Below are positions 23,772-33,024 of a stretch of 64,000 nucleotides of DNA, piece by piece. The stretch spans positions 62,001 through 126,000 of the forward strand of contig OZ240218.1 of NCBI GenBank assembly GCA_965197635.1, read 5' to 3'. The notes beneath the pieces are model-generated. The model was not told the origin of the DNA. It saw only the letters and a program-made list of their open reading frames with translations, and did not search any database. The DNA comes from Bin87 sp965197635. Its GTDB lineage: Bacteria > Chloroflexota > Dehalococcoidia > Lucifugimonadales > UBA3495. The translations under genes and the position numbers were made by a program. Positions within the stretch are counted from its first letter, which is position 1, and every line of letters starts with the position of its first letter.

Positions 23772-24788
23772 ATGACCCAGCAGAACGCTATCGCAACCGA
23801 ACGCCTCTGGACGTATGACGCAGTTCGCGTCGGGCAGTCCGGCGGCCCCACCCAGGTCACGCTGACGGCGGAGGACATCGCCGAATACGCGGCCTGCGCC
23901 CAGAATCCCAACCCGCGCTACCTGATGCCGTCGCCCCCGTCTCTGACCAATTGGGCCGGCGGGCGGATGATGGCGATGCCCACCATGGCGTTGACCTATG
24001 CCCCGCTGCTCCGGGATGAAATCGCCGAGGCCAACGGGTTGGTGGCCCAGGAACGCTCCGAGACGGCCCGCCGGCAGACACCCTTCGCCAAGTGCGAGAT
24101 GCGCTGGTATCGCCCGGTGTACGCCGGCGAAACGCTGACGGGCAACCGGCGCGTGTACCAGAAGTACGAGCGGCGCGGCAGCAAGTTCGTCACCTTCCGG
24201 GTGTCCGCCTTTGACGAGGCCGGCGCGGTGGTCGCCAGTTACGACTATACCTGCATCTTCGAATACTCCGCCGGCCAGCGCGCGGTGCCCCAGCCTTCGA
24301 GCGAGACTGCTACGGCAGCCGACACCACATCCGTTCCCGACCCGGCGCAGTTCCTCACCTGGGAGCAGGCCAACGCCGGCGCGCCGCTGCCCCGCACCCT
24401 GGCCGTGGGCGAAACCACCGAAAACATCCTGAGGAAGAATGCCCACCGGCTGGCCGGACGACCCAGTGAGAGCAACATCCACACCGACGAGGAATTCGCA
24501 CGGCAGAATATCTTTGGCGGCGCGGTCAACGCCGGCCCGGCCACCATGTCCTACGTGGACCGGTTCCTGGGCATCAACTTCCCGCCGGAAGCGCTGTACA
24601 ACGGGGGAAACCTGGTGATGCGCGCCATCACTCCCTTCCGCGCCGGCGACGTGGTGACCTTCTCGGGAGAAGTTACCGGCTCCGGGGGCAACCTTTACGG
24701 CCAGCGCAAGGTGCAGTGCCGCATTCGTGGGACGAACCAGCGGGACGAACTGGTCTGCTTGTCCGACGCCACCGTGACCATGGGATAA
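23772..24788 (+). CDS. MaoC/FAS1-like dehydratase with two hot-dog domains
   Basis: The 338-residue protein comprises an N-terminal FAS1-like (MaoC_dehydrat_N) hot-dog domain with TAEDIAEYAACAQNPNPRYL and a C-terminal MaoC-like domain with HTDEEFARQNIFGGAVN. The C-terminal HTDxxFA arrangement corresponds to the D-x-x-x-x-H hydratase motif region of the MaoC fold. Such proteins hydrate or dehydrate 3-hydroxyacyl thioesters. AGGAGG precedes the ATG. The YbaK-like gene starts five bases after its stop, suggesting one transcript. Confidence 0.82.
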   Translation: MTQQNAIATERLWTYDAVRVGQSGGPTQVTLTAEDIAEYAACAQNPNPRYLMPSPPSLTNWAGGRMMAMPTMALTYAPLLRDEIAEANGLVAQERSETARRQTPFAKCEMRWYRPVYAGETLTGNRRVYQKYERRGSKFVTFRVSAFDEAGAVVASYDYTCIFEYSAGQRAVPQPSSETATAADTTSVPDPAQFLTWEQANAGAPLPRTLAVGETTENILRKNAHRLAGRPSESNIHTDEEFARQNIFGGAVNAGPATMSYVDRFLGINFPPEALYNGGNLVMRAITPFRAGDVVTFSGEVTGSGGNLYGQRKVQCRIRGTNQRDELVCLSDATVTMG

Positions 24789-24793
24789 CAGCA

Positions 24794-25306
24794 ATGAATA
24801 TGCTCACCGATAGCGACGTTATTGAAACCCGCGTCCGCGCCGTCCTGGCCGACCTGGCCATCGCCGAATGGGAATGGATTGCCATTGACCCCCAGTATGG
24901 CGACACCGCGGATTTCTGCGAACAGTATGGTTATGACCTGCCCCACTCCGCAAACACCATTATCGTTGCCAGCAAACGGGGTGGGTCCGCCTATTGCGCC
25001 TGCATAGTCCGTGCGTGCGACCGGCTGGACGTGAACCGGCGGGTGCGGCATCTGATGGGAGTGTCCCGGGCGTCCTTCGCCTCCGCCGAAGAGACGATGG
25101 AGCTGACCGGCATGATGATTGGCGGCGTGACCGCGCTGGCCCTGCCCGACGGCCTCACCATCTATGCCGACGAACGGCTGCTGGAAATGGACTACATCAT
25201 CCTGGGGGCGGGCAGCCGGTCGGGCAAGGTCAAGATGCCGCCGCAGGAGTTGAGCAAGCTGCCGGGGCTGGAGTTCATCGAGGGGCTTTCGCAACCGGCC
25301 GGCTGA
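24794..25306 (+). CDS. YbaK/ProX-like aminoacyl-tRNA deacylase
   Basis: The 170-residue protein belongs to the YbaK/aminoacyl-tRNA synthetase-associated domain family, which hydrolyses mischarged tRNAs such as Ala- or Cys-tRNA(Pro). Family phrases include DLPHSANTIIVASKRG, FASAEETMELTGMMIGGV (the ExxxxxTGxxxGGV motif) and IYADERLLEMDYIILGAGSR. There is no obvious Shine-Dalgarno sequence at ATG 24794; translation may be coupled to the MaoC gene, whose stop is at 24786-24788. The exact tRNA specificity cannot be told. Confidence 0.85.
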   Translation: MNMLTDSDVIETRVRAVLADLAIAEWEWIAIDPQYGDTADFCEQYGYDLPHSANTIIVASKRGGSAYCACIVRACDRLDVNRRVRHLMGVSRASFASAEETMELTGMMIGGVTALALPDGLTIYADERLLEMDYIILGAGSRSGKVKMPPQELSKLPGLEFIEGLSQPAG

Positions 25307-25344
25307 CCTGGCCTGTTACAATGGGGTTGGCCGAGGCAAGGGCA

Positions 25345-26052
25345 ATGACCACCATCCATACCATACAAGACCTACTGCGTGTGCTGGAGGAGAACCCGGA
25401 ATGGGTGGAGGAACTGCGCAAGCGGTTGCTGAGTCGTGAACTGCTGGAAATGCCCGAACGGCTCGCCAGATTCTCTGAATCCGTCATGCAAAAATTGGCG
25501 GAGCACGATGCCCAGTTCCAGCAGATCGACGCACGGTTTGAACAGATCGACGCACGGGCCGTAGAAGTTGACGCCCGGTTTGAGCGGATTGAAGAGCGAT
25601 TGGATACTATCCAGAACGATATTGCACCGATCAAGGGACGATACGCACTCACAATCACCCGCGAACAAGCGGACGGGTTGGCGTACCACATGAACCTGTC
25701 TCTGACGGACAAGGTCACCCAACGAGAACTGATTGGGATGATCCGCAATAGTGACACCACCGACATTCCCCGGAATGAACTGGACAGCTTCATCAACGCC
25801 GACCTGGTGTTCCGTGCCGCCGATGACGACGGCGACGAACGGTACGTCGCCATCGAAGCGTCCCACACCGCTGACGACCGGGATACGTACCGGGCAATTC
25901 GCAATGCTCAATACCTGACCAGGTTCACCAGCCTTCCCTCTACAGCGGTAATCAGCGCTGCACGCATTGACGACCGGATCGCGGAAACGATTGATTCCGG
26001 CCAGGTCTATTGGTATCGACTCGACGAGAGCAAGTTCTTCCGCGCCGAATAA
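25345..26052 (+). CDS. Coiled-coil protein with a possible PD-(D/E)XK-like C-terminal domain
   Basis: The 235-residue protein starts with helices (MTTIHTIQDLLRVLEENPEW), then a heptad-like stretch in which QIDARF/EQIDAR repeats, spanning about residues 50-95. The C-terminal half has ERYVAIEASHTADDRD, where an E-x-S strand resembles the catalytic strand of nuclease-fold domains, then AIRNAQYLTRF and STAVISAARIDD. The family recurs in cyanobacterial and Chloroflexota genomes without a known job. ATG 25321 is also possible, but TACAAT at 25316-25321 overlaps it and looks like a -10 box. Confidence 0.65.
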   Translation: MTTIHTIQDLLRVLEENPEWVEELRKRLLSRELLEMPERLARFSESVMQKLAEHDAQFQQIDARFEQIDARAVEVDARFERIEERLDTIQNDIAPIKGRYALTITREQADGLAYHMNLSLTDKVTQRELIGMIRNSDTTDIPRNELDSFINADLVFRAADDDGDERYVAIEASHTADDRDTYRAIRNAQYLTRFTSLPSTAVISAARIDDRIAETIDSGQVYWYRLDESKFFRAE

Positions 26053-26389
26053 CCTCTACACCGAGACCCAATGCCGAGGCAATCGGATTATCCCATTGGA
26101 GTGTCTGGAATCCGGATTTCGCCCGGATTGATTGGCCTGTAGCCATGGAATGCTTGCCAAGCTGGACTGTGCGGGTAATTTAGAAAAAGCACAAAGGCAG
26201 GGTAATCTGGCCTGAGATTCCACTTCTGACGAAATGCCCAGCCGTGCCCTGACCATTGGATGGTCGTGGTGGTGACGGCGACATCCGGCTCGGGCCCTGC
26301 TGGGTCATTACAAGGGACGCCTTCAGAGACCTCCACCGTGAGCGCGACTGTAATGCTAAGCCGGCTCAAGCCTGCGTCAACGGGCCGAC
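26053..26389. other. Intergenic region, no supported gene
   Basis: Both strands have open stretches with somewhat protein-like composition. On the minus strand, about 26088-26389 contains FLNYPHSPAWQAFHGYRP and lacks a convincing start; it runs into the Ugd gene. It could be a remnant of a gene in the minus direction. Nothing else is seen. Confidence 0.4.
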
Positions 26390-27697
26390 CTAGGGTTGGC
26401 CCGGAATGTTCCTGCCGACGCCGGTGTATTGGAATCCCAGACGCTGCATCGCCGCCGCGTCCAGGGCGTTGCGGCCGTCGAACACGAAACGGGGCGGGCG
26501 CATACAGCGGGCGATGTCCCGCCAATCGGCTTTGACGAACTGGTCCCACTCGGTGATCAGAACCACGGCCTGGGCCTGGTCGGCGGCTTCCAACGCGTTT
26601 TCGGTCAGGCGCACCGTTGACGGGAGGTGCGGGAGAGCGGTAGCCATGGCCTCAGGATCATAGGCGCTCACGATTGCGCCGTCGTCGGTGAGCGCCTTGA
26701 TGAGGTCCAGGGAGGGAGCATCGCGGATGTCGTCGGTGTTGGGCTTGAAGGCCAGTCCCAGCACGGCCACGCGCAAGCCGGCCATGTTGCCGTCGAAGCG
26801 TTCACGCAGCGCGTACAGCGGCAGCAAACGCTGCCGGTTGTTGATGTTGATTACCGAGCGCAACAGCTCCACGTTGACCCCGCTGGTGAGGCCCAGGTGG
26901 TCCAGTGCGCGCACGTCCTTGGGGAAGCAGGAACCGCCATACCCCACGCCAGCGTAGATGCGTCCGCCGGTCCTGGGGTCCATGGCCATGCCGTGGCTCA
27001 CGGCGTCGATGGAGGCGCCCACCCGGTCGCAAAGCGCGGCGATTTCGTTGATGAAGGAGATACGGGTGGCCAGGAACGCGTTGCTGGCGTACTTGATCAT
27101 CTCGGCGCTGGTGATGTCGGTGATGACGTAGGGCGCCTCGATGCCCGCGTGCATGGCTTTCACCGCGGCGATGGCATCGGCGTCGCCGTGGCCGGCGCCG
27201 ATGACGATGCGGTCGGGATTCTGCCAGTCCGCAACCGCCTGTCCTTCGCGCAAAAACTCCGGGTTGGAGACGTAGCGGACACCCGTTCCTTCCAGGTCGT
27301 ACTCGATGACCCGCTGGCCGGTTCCCGGCGGCACGGTGCTTTTCATCACGACTACAGTATCGCGAGGATGCCGCGATTTGATCCACGCCAGCGCGGCCCT
27401 TACCTGGTTAAGGTCGGCGCCGCCGCCCTCGGTCTGCGGGGTGCCGGTGGCGATGAGGGCCACGTCTGCGTCGAGACGATCAACCGCGTCGCGATGCTCA
27501 AATTGCAAGCAACCGGCGGCGATTGAGGATTGGACCATTTCTCCCAAACCGGGCTCGTAGAAAGGGAGAGCTCCGGCCTGCAGCAAAGCGATCCGATCCG
27601 GGTCGATGTCAACCCCGACCACCTGGTGGCCGGCGGCGGCCAGGTTTGCTGCCGCGACCGTGCCCACATAGCCGAGGCCGATGACGGTAATATCCAA
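26390..27697 (-). CDS. UDP-glucose 6-dehydrogenase
   Basis: The 435-residue protein oxidises UDP-glucose to UDP-glucuronate with NAD. It starts with MDITVIGLGYVGTVAAANLA (Rossmann motif), then has STVPPGTGQRV, the helix SNAFLATRISFINEIAAL with the catalytic Lys replaced by Thr-Arg context, and the thiol nucleophile in YGGSCFPKDVRAL (Cys about residue 258). The C-terminal UDP-binding domain has GLAFKPNTDDIRDAPS. UDP-glucuronate feeds surface polysaccharides. The adjacent divergent glycosyltransferase gene at 27975 may use its product or a related sugar. Confidence 0.93.
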   Translation of the reverse strand: MDITVIGLGYVGTVAAANLAAAGHQVVGVDIDPDRIALLQAGALPFYEPGLGEMVQSSIAAGCLQFEHRDAVDRLDADVALIATGTPQTEGGGADLNQVRAALAWIKSRHPRDTVVVMKSTVPPGTGQRVIEYDLEGTGVRYVSNPEFLREGQAVADWQNPDRIVIGAGHGDADAIAAVKAMHAGIEAPYVITDITSAEMIKYASNAFLATRISFINEIAALCDRVGASIDAVSHGMAMDPRTGGRIYAGVGYGGSCFPKDVRALDHLGLTSGVNVELLRSVININNRQRLLPLYALRERFDGNMAGLRVAVLGLAFKPNTDDIRDAPSLDLIKALTDDGAIVSAYDPEAMATALPHLPSTVRLTENALEAADQAQAVVLITEWDQFVKADWRDIARCMRPPRFVFDGRNALDAAAMQRLGFQYTGVGRNIPGQP

Positions 27698-27974
27698 GTT
27701 CAGTTGGCCTCCTGTGTCGTTGCGACGAAACGAAGGGATCCGAAAGTAATTTACGGTTAGGGAACTTTAGGCGTCAAGTTAGCGTGGTTGGTCAGGGCGT
27801 TTCAACTTTTCGGTTTTGTCATTGTGATGGGGTAATCCGCGGGCACATCCACACACTAGAGATGGGGAGGCATCGAGGATATTGCATAGCTAGACTGCGG
27901 TGACTGGGTGGACAATTCCAGTGCAATCGTGGAACATCGTGACGGGCGGGAACTGGTGAAGTGGAGACTTTCGT

Positions 27975-29006
27975 ATGCCTGACCGATACCGACTGGCCTT
28001 GGTGACCGACGCCTGGGCGCCCCAGGTGAACGGCGTCGTCAACACCTTCAACAACGTCATTGCGCAACTGGAGGCGCGGGATATTGACGTAACCGTGGTT
28101 GAGCCGTCGTTATTCCGCACGGTTCGGCTGCCCCGCTACTCGGAGGTGCGCCTTGCCGTAGCGCCCTTGCAGGTGTACCGGACGTTGGGTTCCGTTGATC
28201 CGCACTTTGTTCACATCGCGACCGAAGGGCCTTTGGGAACGGTGGCGCGGTTCTGGTGCCGCCGCCAGGCCGTTCGCTTCACCAGCAGTTATCACACCCG
28301 GTTTCCTGAGTACGTGAAGGAGATGTACGGGTTTCCCTCCGAGCCAGTGACCAGGTACATGCGCTGGTTTCACGGCGGCGCGGAGCGTACCCTGGTGCCA
28401 ACCCCCAGCGTAAGGGATGATCTGGAGGGATCGGGTTTCAAGAATCTGGTGGTCTGGCCCCGGGGAGTTGACCCGGAGCTATTCCACCCGTCAACGCGAA
28501 CCGAAGGGTGGTATCCGCGGGAGACGCCGCAGGAGACGGCCCTAGTGTACGTCGGGCGAGTGAGCAAGGAAAAGAGCGTCGACGAGTTTTGCGACCTGGC
28601 GTCAATTCCCGGCTACCGATGCTGGGTAGTGGGTGACGGCCCGTACCGGGAAGAGCTGGAACAACGCTATGGGGACTGTGTGACCTTTGTGGGTTTCAAA
28701 CGAGGCCGGGAGCTGGCTCAGTTCTACGCATCGGCTGACGTGATGGTCTTTCCCAGCCGCACCGACACCTTCGGCAACGTCATCACCGAAAGCATGGCGT
28801 GCGGTACTCCCGTGGCGGCGTACCCGGTAACCGGGCCGAAGGACGTCATTGCCGACGGCGTTTCCGGGGCGCTCAACGACGACCTCGCCACGGCAGTCGA
28901 GCGGGCGCTGGCGTGCGACCGGAAACAGGTACGGGAATACGCCCTGAAGTTCTCTTGGGAAGCCTGCGCCCGGATTTTTCGGGACGCGCTCACGCCGGCG
29001 CGGTGA
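27975..29006 (+). CDS. Family 4 glycosyltransferase (mannosyl/glucosyltransferase type)
   Basis: The 343-residue GT-B protein begins YRLALVTDAWAPQVNGVVNTF, a hallmark of GT4 mannosyltransferases that act on lipid carriers or glycolipids. The nucleotide-sugar half has LVYVGRVSKEKSVDEF, VVGDGPYREELEQRYG, and a donor-site E-x7-E-like segment, DTFGNVITESMACGTPVAA. It is cytoplasmic or membrane-peripheral; donor and acceptor are unknown. GTGGAG at 27961-27966 lies a few bases before the ATG. It is divergent from ugd, with a 277-bp gap that holds no clear gene. Confidence 0.92.
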   Translation: MPDRYRLALVTDAWAPQVNGVVNTFNNVIAQLEARDIDVTVVEPSLFRTVRLPRYSEVRLAVAPLQVYRTLGSVDPHFVHIATEGPLGTVARFWCRRQAVRFTSSYHTRFPEYVKEMYGFPSEPVTRYMRWFHGGAERTLVPTPSVRDDLEGSGFKNLVVWPRGVDPELFHPSTRTEGWYPRETPQETALVYVGRVSKEKSVDEFCDLASIPGYRCWVVGDGPYREELEQRYGDCVTFVGFKRGRELAQFYASADVMVFPSRTDTFGNVITESMACGTPVAAYPVTGPKDVIADGVSGALNDDLATAVERALACDRKQVREYALKFSWEACARIFRDALTPAR

Positions 29007-29018
29007 GTGGATCCGCGC

Positions 29019-29549
29019 TTAGCGGTGCCAGCCCATTCCCTTGTACATCCCGCGCAGGTAGGCGATCTGACCGCCGTGTGACACGCAATCCCAAGTCATC
29101 TGACCCAGCGCCGCCGCCACGCTGCGGGGTTCCGACACGGGCGGGATGACTTTGGCCTGGTGCATCTGGGCTTCGGTGAGGGCGGGCAGGTATTCGCGCA
29201 GGGCGGAACGGACCTGCTCGAAGTACTGCATCTGGAGGTTCCGGGCCGGGGGCTGCCAGTCGCAGACCATCTGGTGCGTCCAGCCCAGGCCGCGGTTCTC
29301 GCCGTCAGCCGGCATGGTGAAGTGCTGTTCCCAGTTGTTGGCGTCCCACAGCTGGGGCAGGTCGCGAAGCCGGGTATGGATGAACGAGTCGATCACCCGG
29401 GACAGGTGCCAGAGGATCCAGGCCACGGAGTTGCAGTCAGGCGCCGGTATGCGGAGCAGCTCTTCGTCGGTGAGGTCTTTGAGCGCTAGATCCATGGTGG
29501 CGAAGTTGTTTTCCAGGGCGGAGATGAGCCCGTCGGCGGCGGCTGGCAT
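29019..29549 (-). CDS. DinB-family protein
   Basis: The 176-residue four-helix protein matches the DinB/YfiT-like superfamily. It has FATMDLALKDLTDEELL, a metal histidine in SVAWILWHLSRVIDSFIH, and a second His in CVSHGGQIAYLRGMYKG. Members bind a metal through three histidines and include thiol-dependent transferases; the substrate is unknown. It converges with the glycosyltransferase gene, with 12 bases between stops. Confidence 0.85.
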   Translation of the reverse strand: MPAAADGLISALENNFATMDLALKDLTDEELLRIPAPDCNSVAWILWHLSRVIDSFIHTRLRDLPQLWDANNWEQHFTMPADGENRGLGWTHQMVCDWQPPARNLQMQYFEQVRSALREYLPALTEAQMHQAKVIPPVSEPRSVAAALGQMTWDCVSHGGQIAYLRGMYKGMGWHR

Positions 29550-29681
29550 GGTGGAAGCCTCCCTATCGCGTGCTGTGGTGCATCATTCTTGGTTATAAAT
29601 ATCATATACCAGGCAAGCCGTCGTTGGTGCATCGATCCGGGCCGGGACTATACTATCGGCGCTGATCACCTTCGCTTCAGG

Positions 29682-31742
29682 ATGATGCAGATGACCACTC
29701 CATCCTCTCAATTCGACCACGCCGGCGACCCGGTTGAACGCGCCAAACGGCTGCGCGACGAGCTGTGGTTCCACAACGAGCGGTACTACAACGACGATGC
29801 TCCGGAGGTCAGCGACGGGCAGTACGACGCGCTGATGCGGGAACTGCGCGAGCTGGAGGCGGCGCACCCGGAGTTGCGCTCCGCAAGCTCGCCAACCCAG
29901 CTGATCGGCGGCAGCGCATCGGACCGTTTTCCCCAGGTGCAGCATCCCATACCGATGCTCAGCCTGGCCAACGCCTTCAGCCGCGAGGATCTGGAGGCGT
30001 GGCATCGCCGCGTCACCGACCTGCTGGACGGGCAATCTTTCCGCATGGTGGCCGAGCTGAAAATCGACGGGCTGGCGGTGCGGTTGGTCTATCGCGGCGG
30101 CGAACTGGTGCTGGGCGCAACCCGGGGCAACGGGCAGACCGGAGAGGACGTGACACTCAACCTCCGGGAGGTGAAGAGCATCCCGCGCAATCTGCACGGG
30201 GACTTTCCGGCGGACCTGGAAGTCAGGGGCGAGGTGTACCTGCCGCTGGACAGCTTTGAGCGGATGAACGCGGAGCGGGAACGCAACGGCGAACAACTCT
30301 ACGCCAACCCGCGAAATACGGGCGCTGGCACCATCCGCCAGTTGGACCCGGAAGCGGTCCGCGACCGGAACATGGAGATTTGGGTGTACAGCCTCAACGA
30401 CACCGGCGACGTACCCATGCCGGCCGGCCATTGGGAGGCGTTGGAAAATCTCGCGTCCTACGGCTTTCGGGTCAATCCGCTGAACCGTGTGTTTGACACG
30501 GTTGACGAGGTGTGCGACTTCTATGACGAGATGCTGGCTCAGCGGCATGACTGGCCCTACGAGGCCGACGGCGTAGTCGTGAAGGTGGACCGCATCGCCT
30601 ACCAGAACGCCCTGGGCGTGGCCGGACGGGAACCGCGCTGGGCCATCGCCTACAAGTTCCCCGCCGAGCGCGCCGAGACCGACTTGCTGGACATCATTAT
30701 CAACGTGGGGCGCACCGGCAGCCTCAACCCCCAGGCTATCCTGAAGCCGGTGGTGGTCAGCGGCGCCACCGTGCAGCACGCTTCCCTGCACAACGAGGAA
30801 GACATCCACCGCAAGGACATCCGCATCGGCGACAGGGTGGAAATCGAGCGGGCCGGCGACGTCATTCCCCACGTCATCAGACACGTAGATGTTCCCGGTG
30901 AAGAACGCGGCCCGATGTTCCGTATGCCGGAGCGCTGCCCGGAGTGCAACGCTGCTGTGATGAAGGAAGTGGGCGACGCCATGCACCGCTGCCCGAATTC
31001 GGCGTGCCCGGCCCAGTTCTTCGAGTCGCTGAAGCACTTCGTCAGCCGAGGAGCCATGGACATCGACGGCCTGGGCGAGCGGTGGTGCCGCATCCTCATC
31101 GACCGGGGCCTGGTTTCCGACGTTTCCCACATCTACCAGTTGGCGCAAGAGCAACTGACGGAACTGGACCGTATGGGCGACAAGTTGGCGACCCGCATTC
31201 TGACCAATGTGGAGTCCAGCAAGCAACGGCCCCTGGCGCGCATTCTGTTCGCGCTGGGCATCCTGCACGTGGGCGCGGAGGTTGCCGAGTTGCTGGCCGG
31301 GCGTTACGCCAGCATTGATGAAATCGCGGCGGCCGGGGTTGACGAACTCACCGAGATTGACGGCATCGGGCCGCGCATCGCGGAGAGCATCGTCAACTAC
31401 TTCGCTACCCAGCGGAACCAGCAAACCGTTGCCGGTCTGGAGGCCGCCGGCGTCCAGATGTGGCAGGCGCTGACGCCGGTGGACGAAACGGCCCAGCCGT
31501 GGAAGGGTCACACGTTCGTGATAACCGGCACGCTGACAACCATGACCCGTCGGGAGGCCGAGGGTAAGGTGAAGGGTTTGGGCGGCGCCACGACCTCCGC
31601 GGTGAGTCGCAAGACCAACTGGCTGGTGGCCGGAGGATCGGCTGGCAGCAAGCTGGCGACGGCGGAACGGCTGGGCGTGCCGGTGCTGGACGAGGAGGGG
31701 CTGCTTAAGCTCTTAAATGACCCGATAAGTATAAACAATTAG
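29682..31742 (+). CDS. ligA: NAD-dependent DNA ligase
   Basis: LigA seals nicks in replication and repair. The 686-residue product has the Ia domain, the adenylation motif KIDG at residues 127-130, RGNGQTGEDVT nearby, an OB domain, a zinc finger (CPEC and CPNSAC), helix-hairpin-helix repeats (VDELTEIDGIGPRIAESIV) and a C-terminal BRCT (GHTFVITGTLTTMTRREAE). I use ATG 29682, though 29685 and 29691 are possible; an earlier start at 29589 would add a non-family leader. A TATACT at 29649-29654 could be a -10 box. The gene is complete and clean. Confidence 0.95.
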   Translation: MMQMTTPSSQFDHAGDPVERAKRLRDELWFHNERYYNDDAPEVSDGQYDALMRELRELEAAHPELRSASSPTQLIGGSASDRFPQVQHPIPMLSLANAFSREDLEAWHRRVTDLLDGQSFRMVAELKIDGLAVRLVYRGGELVLGATRGNGQTGEDVTLNLREVKSIPRNLHGDFPADLEVRGEVYLPLDSFERMNAERERNGEQLYANPRNTGAGTIRQLDPEAVRDRNMEIWVYSLNDTGDVPMPAGHWEALENLASYGFRVNPLNRVFDTVDEVCDFYDEMLAQRHDWPYEADGVVVKVDRIAYQNALGVAGREPRWAIAYKFPAERAETDLLDIIINVGRTGSLNPQAILKPVVVSGATVQHASLHNEEDIHRKDIRIGDRVEIERAGDVIPHVIRHVDVPGEERGPMFRMPERCPECNAAVMKEVGDAMHRCPNSACPAQFFESLKHFVSRGAMDIDGLGERWCRILIDRGLVSDVSHIYQLAQEQLTELDRMGDKLATRILTNVESSKQRPLARILFALGILHVGAEVAELLAGRYASIDEIAAAGVDELTEIDGIGPRIAESIVNYFATQRNQQTVAGLEAAGVQMWQALTPVDETAQPWKGHTFVITGTLTTMTRREAEGKVKGLGGATTSAVSRKTNWLVAGGSAGSKLATAERLGVPVLDEEGLLKLLNDPISINN

Positions 31743-31776
31743 CCGTCTGGAGATGCCGAAACGCCGGGGAATTTTG

Positions 31777-32232
31777 CTAGTTGATTTGACGCCTGATCAG
31801 GCGGTTAATGCCGAACGCTAGCAGGAACACGAAACCGGCACCGCCAAGAGCTTGCCCACCGATAGTTAGCATATTTAGCGCGATTTTCGATTGATTTTCG
31901 TTTCCGAAGAAGGCCATCAGTAGCACTAGCGTTAGCAACGCCAAAAAGCCACCACCAACAATGAATAGGCTCAACCACGCCAGTCTGTGCTTTCTCTTGT
32001 CCTGCTCGTTGTCTACGCCCAGTTTTTGGACCGCGTAATCATACTGTCGCTGGTCGGCAGTTTCGATGATTTCTAAACCGCGAAGTGCGATTTGGTGTTA
32101 TTCGCGCTGTACGTTTATGCGTTGCTGTTCCAGCTCGAGCATCATGCCCAACTGCACAGGTAGTAAGTCGTCGGAGTCTTCGCTTACCTCGTTGCCTCCC
32201 TGGTCGGTGTGATTTGGCGATTGTTCGCTCAT
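31777..32232 (-). pseudogene. Small membrane protein gene with an in-frame TAA at 32098-32100
   Basis: From ATG 32232 the reading frame gives MSEQSPNHTDQGG and then MMLELEQQRINVQRE, then TAA. The same frame continues without other breaks: HQIALRGLEIIETADQRQYD, then a charged stretch, then two membrane helices (SLFIVGGGFLALLTLVLLMA and AGFVFLLAFGINRLI), and stops at 31777. The coherent coiled-coil-plus-membrane layout on both sides of the stop argues for a single 151-residue gene with one nonsense codon. The ATG overlaps the stop of the upstream gene (ATGA, 32229-32232). A downstream restart (ATG-like at 31974) would give only the membrane part. Confidence 0.7.
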
Positions 32233-32465
32233 AATCCGAATCCCCCGAGCTTGGAATATTCCCGGAGCTGAGGAATGGCTGGCATCCGTCCTGTTACCAT
32301 CTCAGCGAACAGCGCCGGTTCAATCGCTACGATGTCATATCCGTCGCCATAGCGCGCTTTAACCACTTTGTGGATCAATCCGGCTCCTTCAGACGTGGCT
32401 TTGCGCTGCTGAGCCTCGTGGTAAGCTTCAGTGAATGTTTTTGCTTCGGTATGGATGATATACAT
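32229..32465 (-). CDS. Small hypothetical protein
   Basis: The 78-residue protein reads YIIHTEAKTFTEAYHEAQ, then HKVVKARYGDGYDIVAIE and ends KLGGFGL. It is an alpha/beta protein with no recognised domain. It is translationally coupled to the membrane protein gene downstream by a four-base overlap. Conserved pairing with a membrane coiled-coil protein is possible. Function is unknown. Confidence 0.55.
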   Translation of the reverse strand: MYIIHTEAKTFTEAYHEAQQRKATSEGAGLIHKVVKARYGDGYDIVAIEPALFAEMVTGRMPAIPQLREYSKLGGFGL

Positions 32466-32557
32466 GGCAAACCATCCTTTGCCGTTGATGGAGAACGCGG
32501 TGAATTAATGATAGGAGTGCCGCGCCGGGCCTGTCAAACCTGGCGCGGCGGACCTAC

Positions 32558-32991
32558 CTACCGTATCAGGCCGTACACTCGTTCCGGTTGCAGCCGCACG
32601 ATCACGCCGTCCTGCTGCACCATGGCGCGGTCGTATTCCTCCCAGTCGGGGTGCTCGTTGTCGCCGCAGGCCATGAACGCCGTGCGCAGCATCTGGCGCA
32701 TCTCTTCGGCATCGGTGTTCTGGTAGTCGTTCAGCGTTACCGCCCTTCGACTACGGCGAACTGCCGCCAGTCCTCGGCCACGGCCATCACGTTGCAACGG
32801 TTGTTCCGGCGCAGGTTGCGCACCTTGTAGGACGTGCCCCGAACTGTGACGAAGATCGGCCCTTCGTCGCCCTCGAAAGGCGACACGCCGCACACCACGA
32901 TGCTGGTCTGCGCCGAGCCGTCCCGGCGGAAGGTGTTGATCACGCCCCGGTGATTGCTGGCAAAAAAGTTTCTCACGTCGCTGAATTCCAT
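32558..32991 (-). pseudogene. PPOX-class F420/FMN oxidoreductase gene with a one-base deletion near 32740
   Basis: From ATG 32991 the protein has the PPOX signature: EFSDVRNFFASNHRGVINTF, then SAQTSIVVCGVSPF and VRGTSYKVRNLRRNNRCNVM. The frame stops at 32737 after VVEGR. Moving one base restores the usual C-terminal part, LNDYQNTDAEEMRQML, then WEEYDRAMVQQDGVIVRLQP and ERVYGLIR, to 32558. The span is one base short of a multiple of three. Such enzymes use F420H2 or FMN; the loss of 60 residues would remove part of the dimer interface. It could be a true mutation or an assembly error. It is upstream of no other gene. Confidence 0.72.
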
Positions 32992-33024
32992 GTTCGCCTC
33001 CTGGTTGCCGGTGTCTCTCCGGTT

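Noticed and set aside
26260..26535. Plus-strand frame rich in Thr/Ser/Gly
   Set aside because: It overlaps the end of the well-supported ugd gene on the other strand, with no start signal or domain.
29583..31511. Long minus-strand frame opposite ligA
   Set aside because: Same reason; ligase motifs are continuous on the plus strand.
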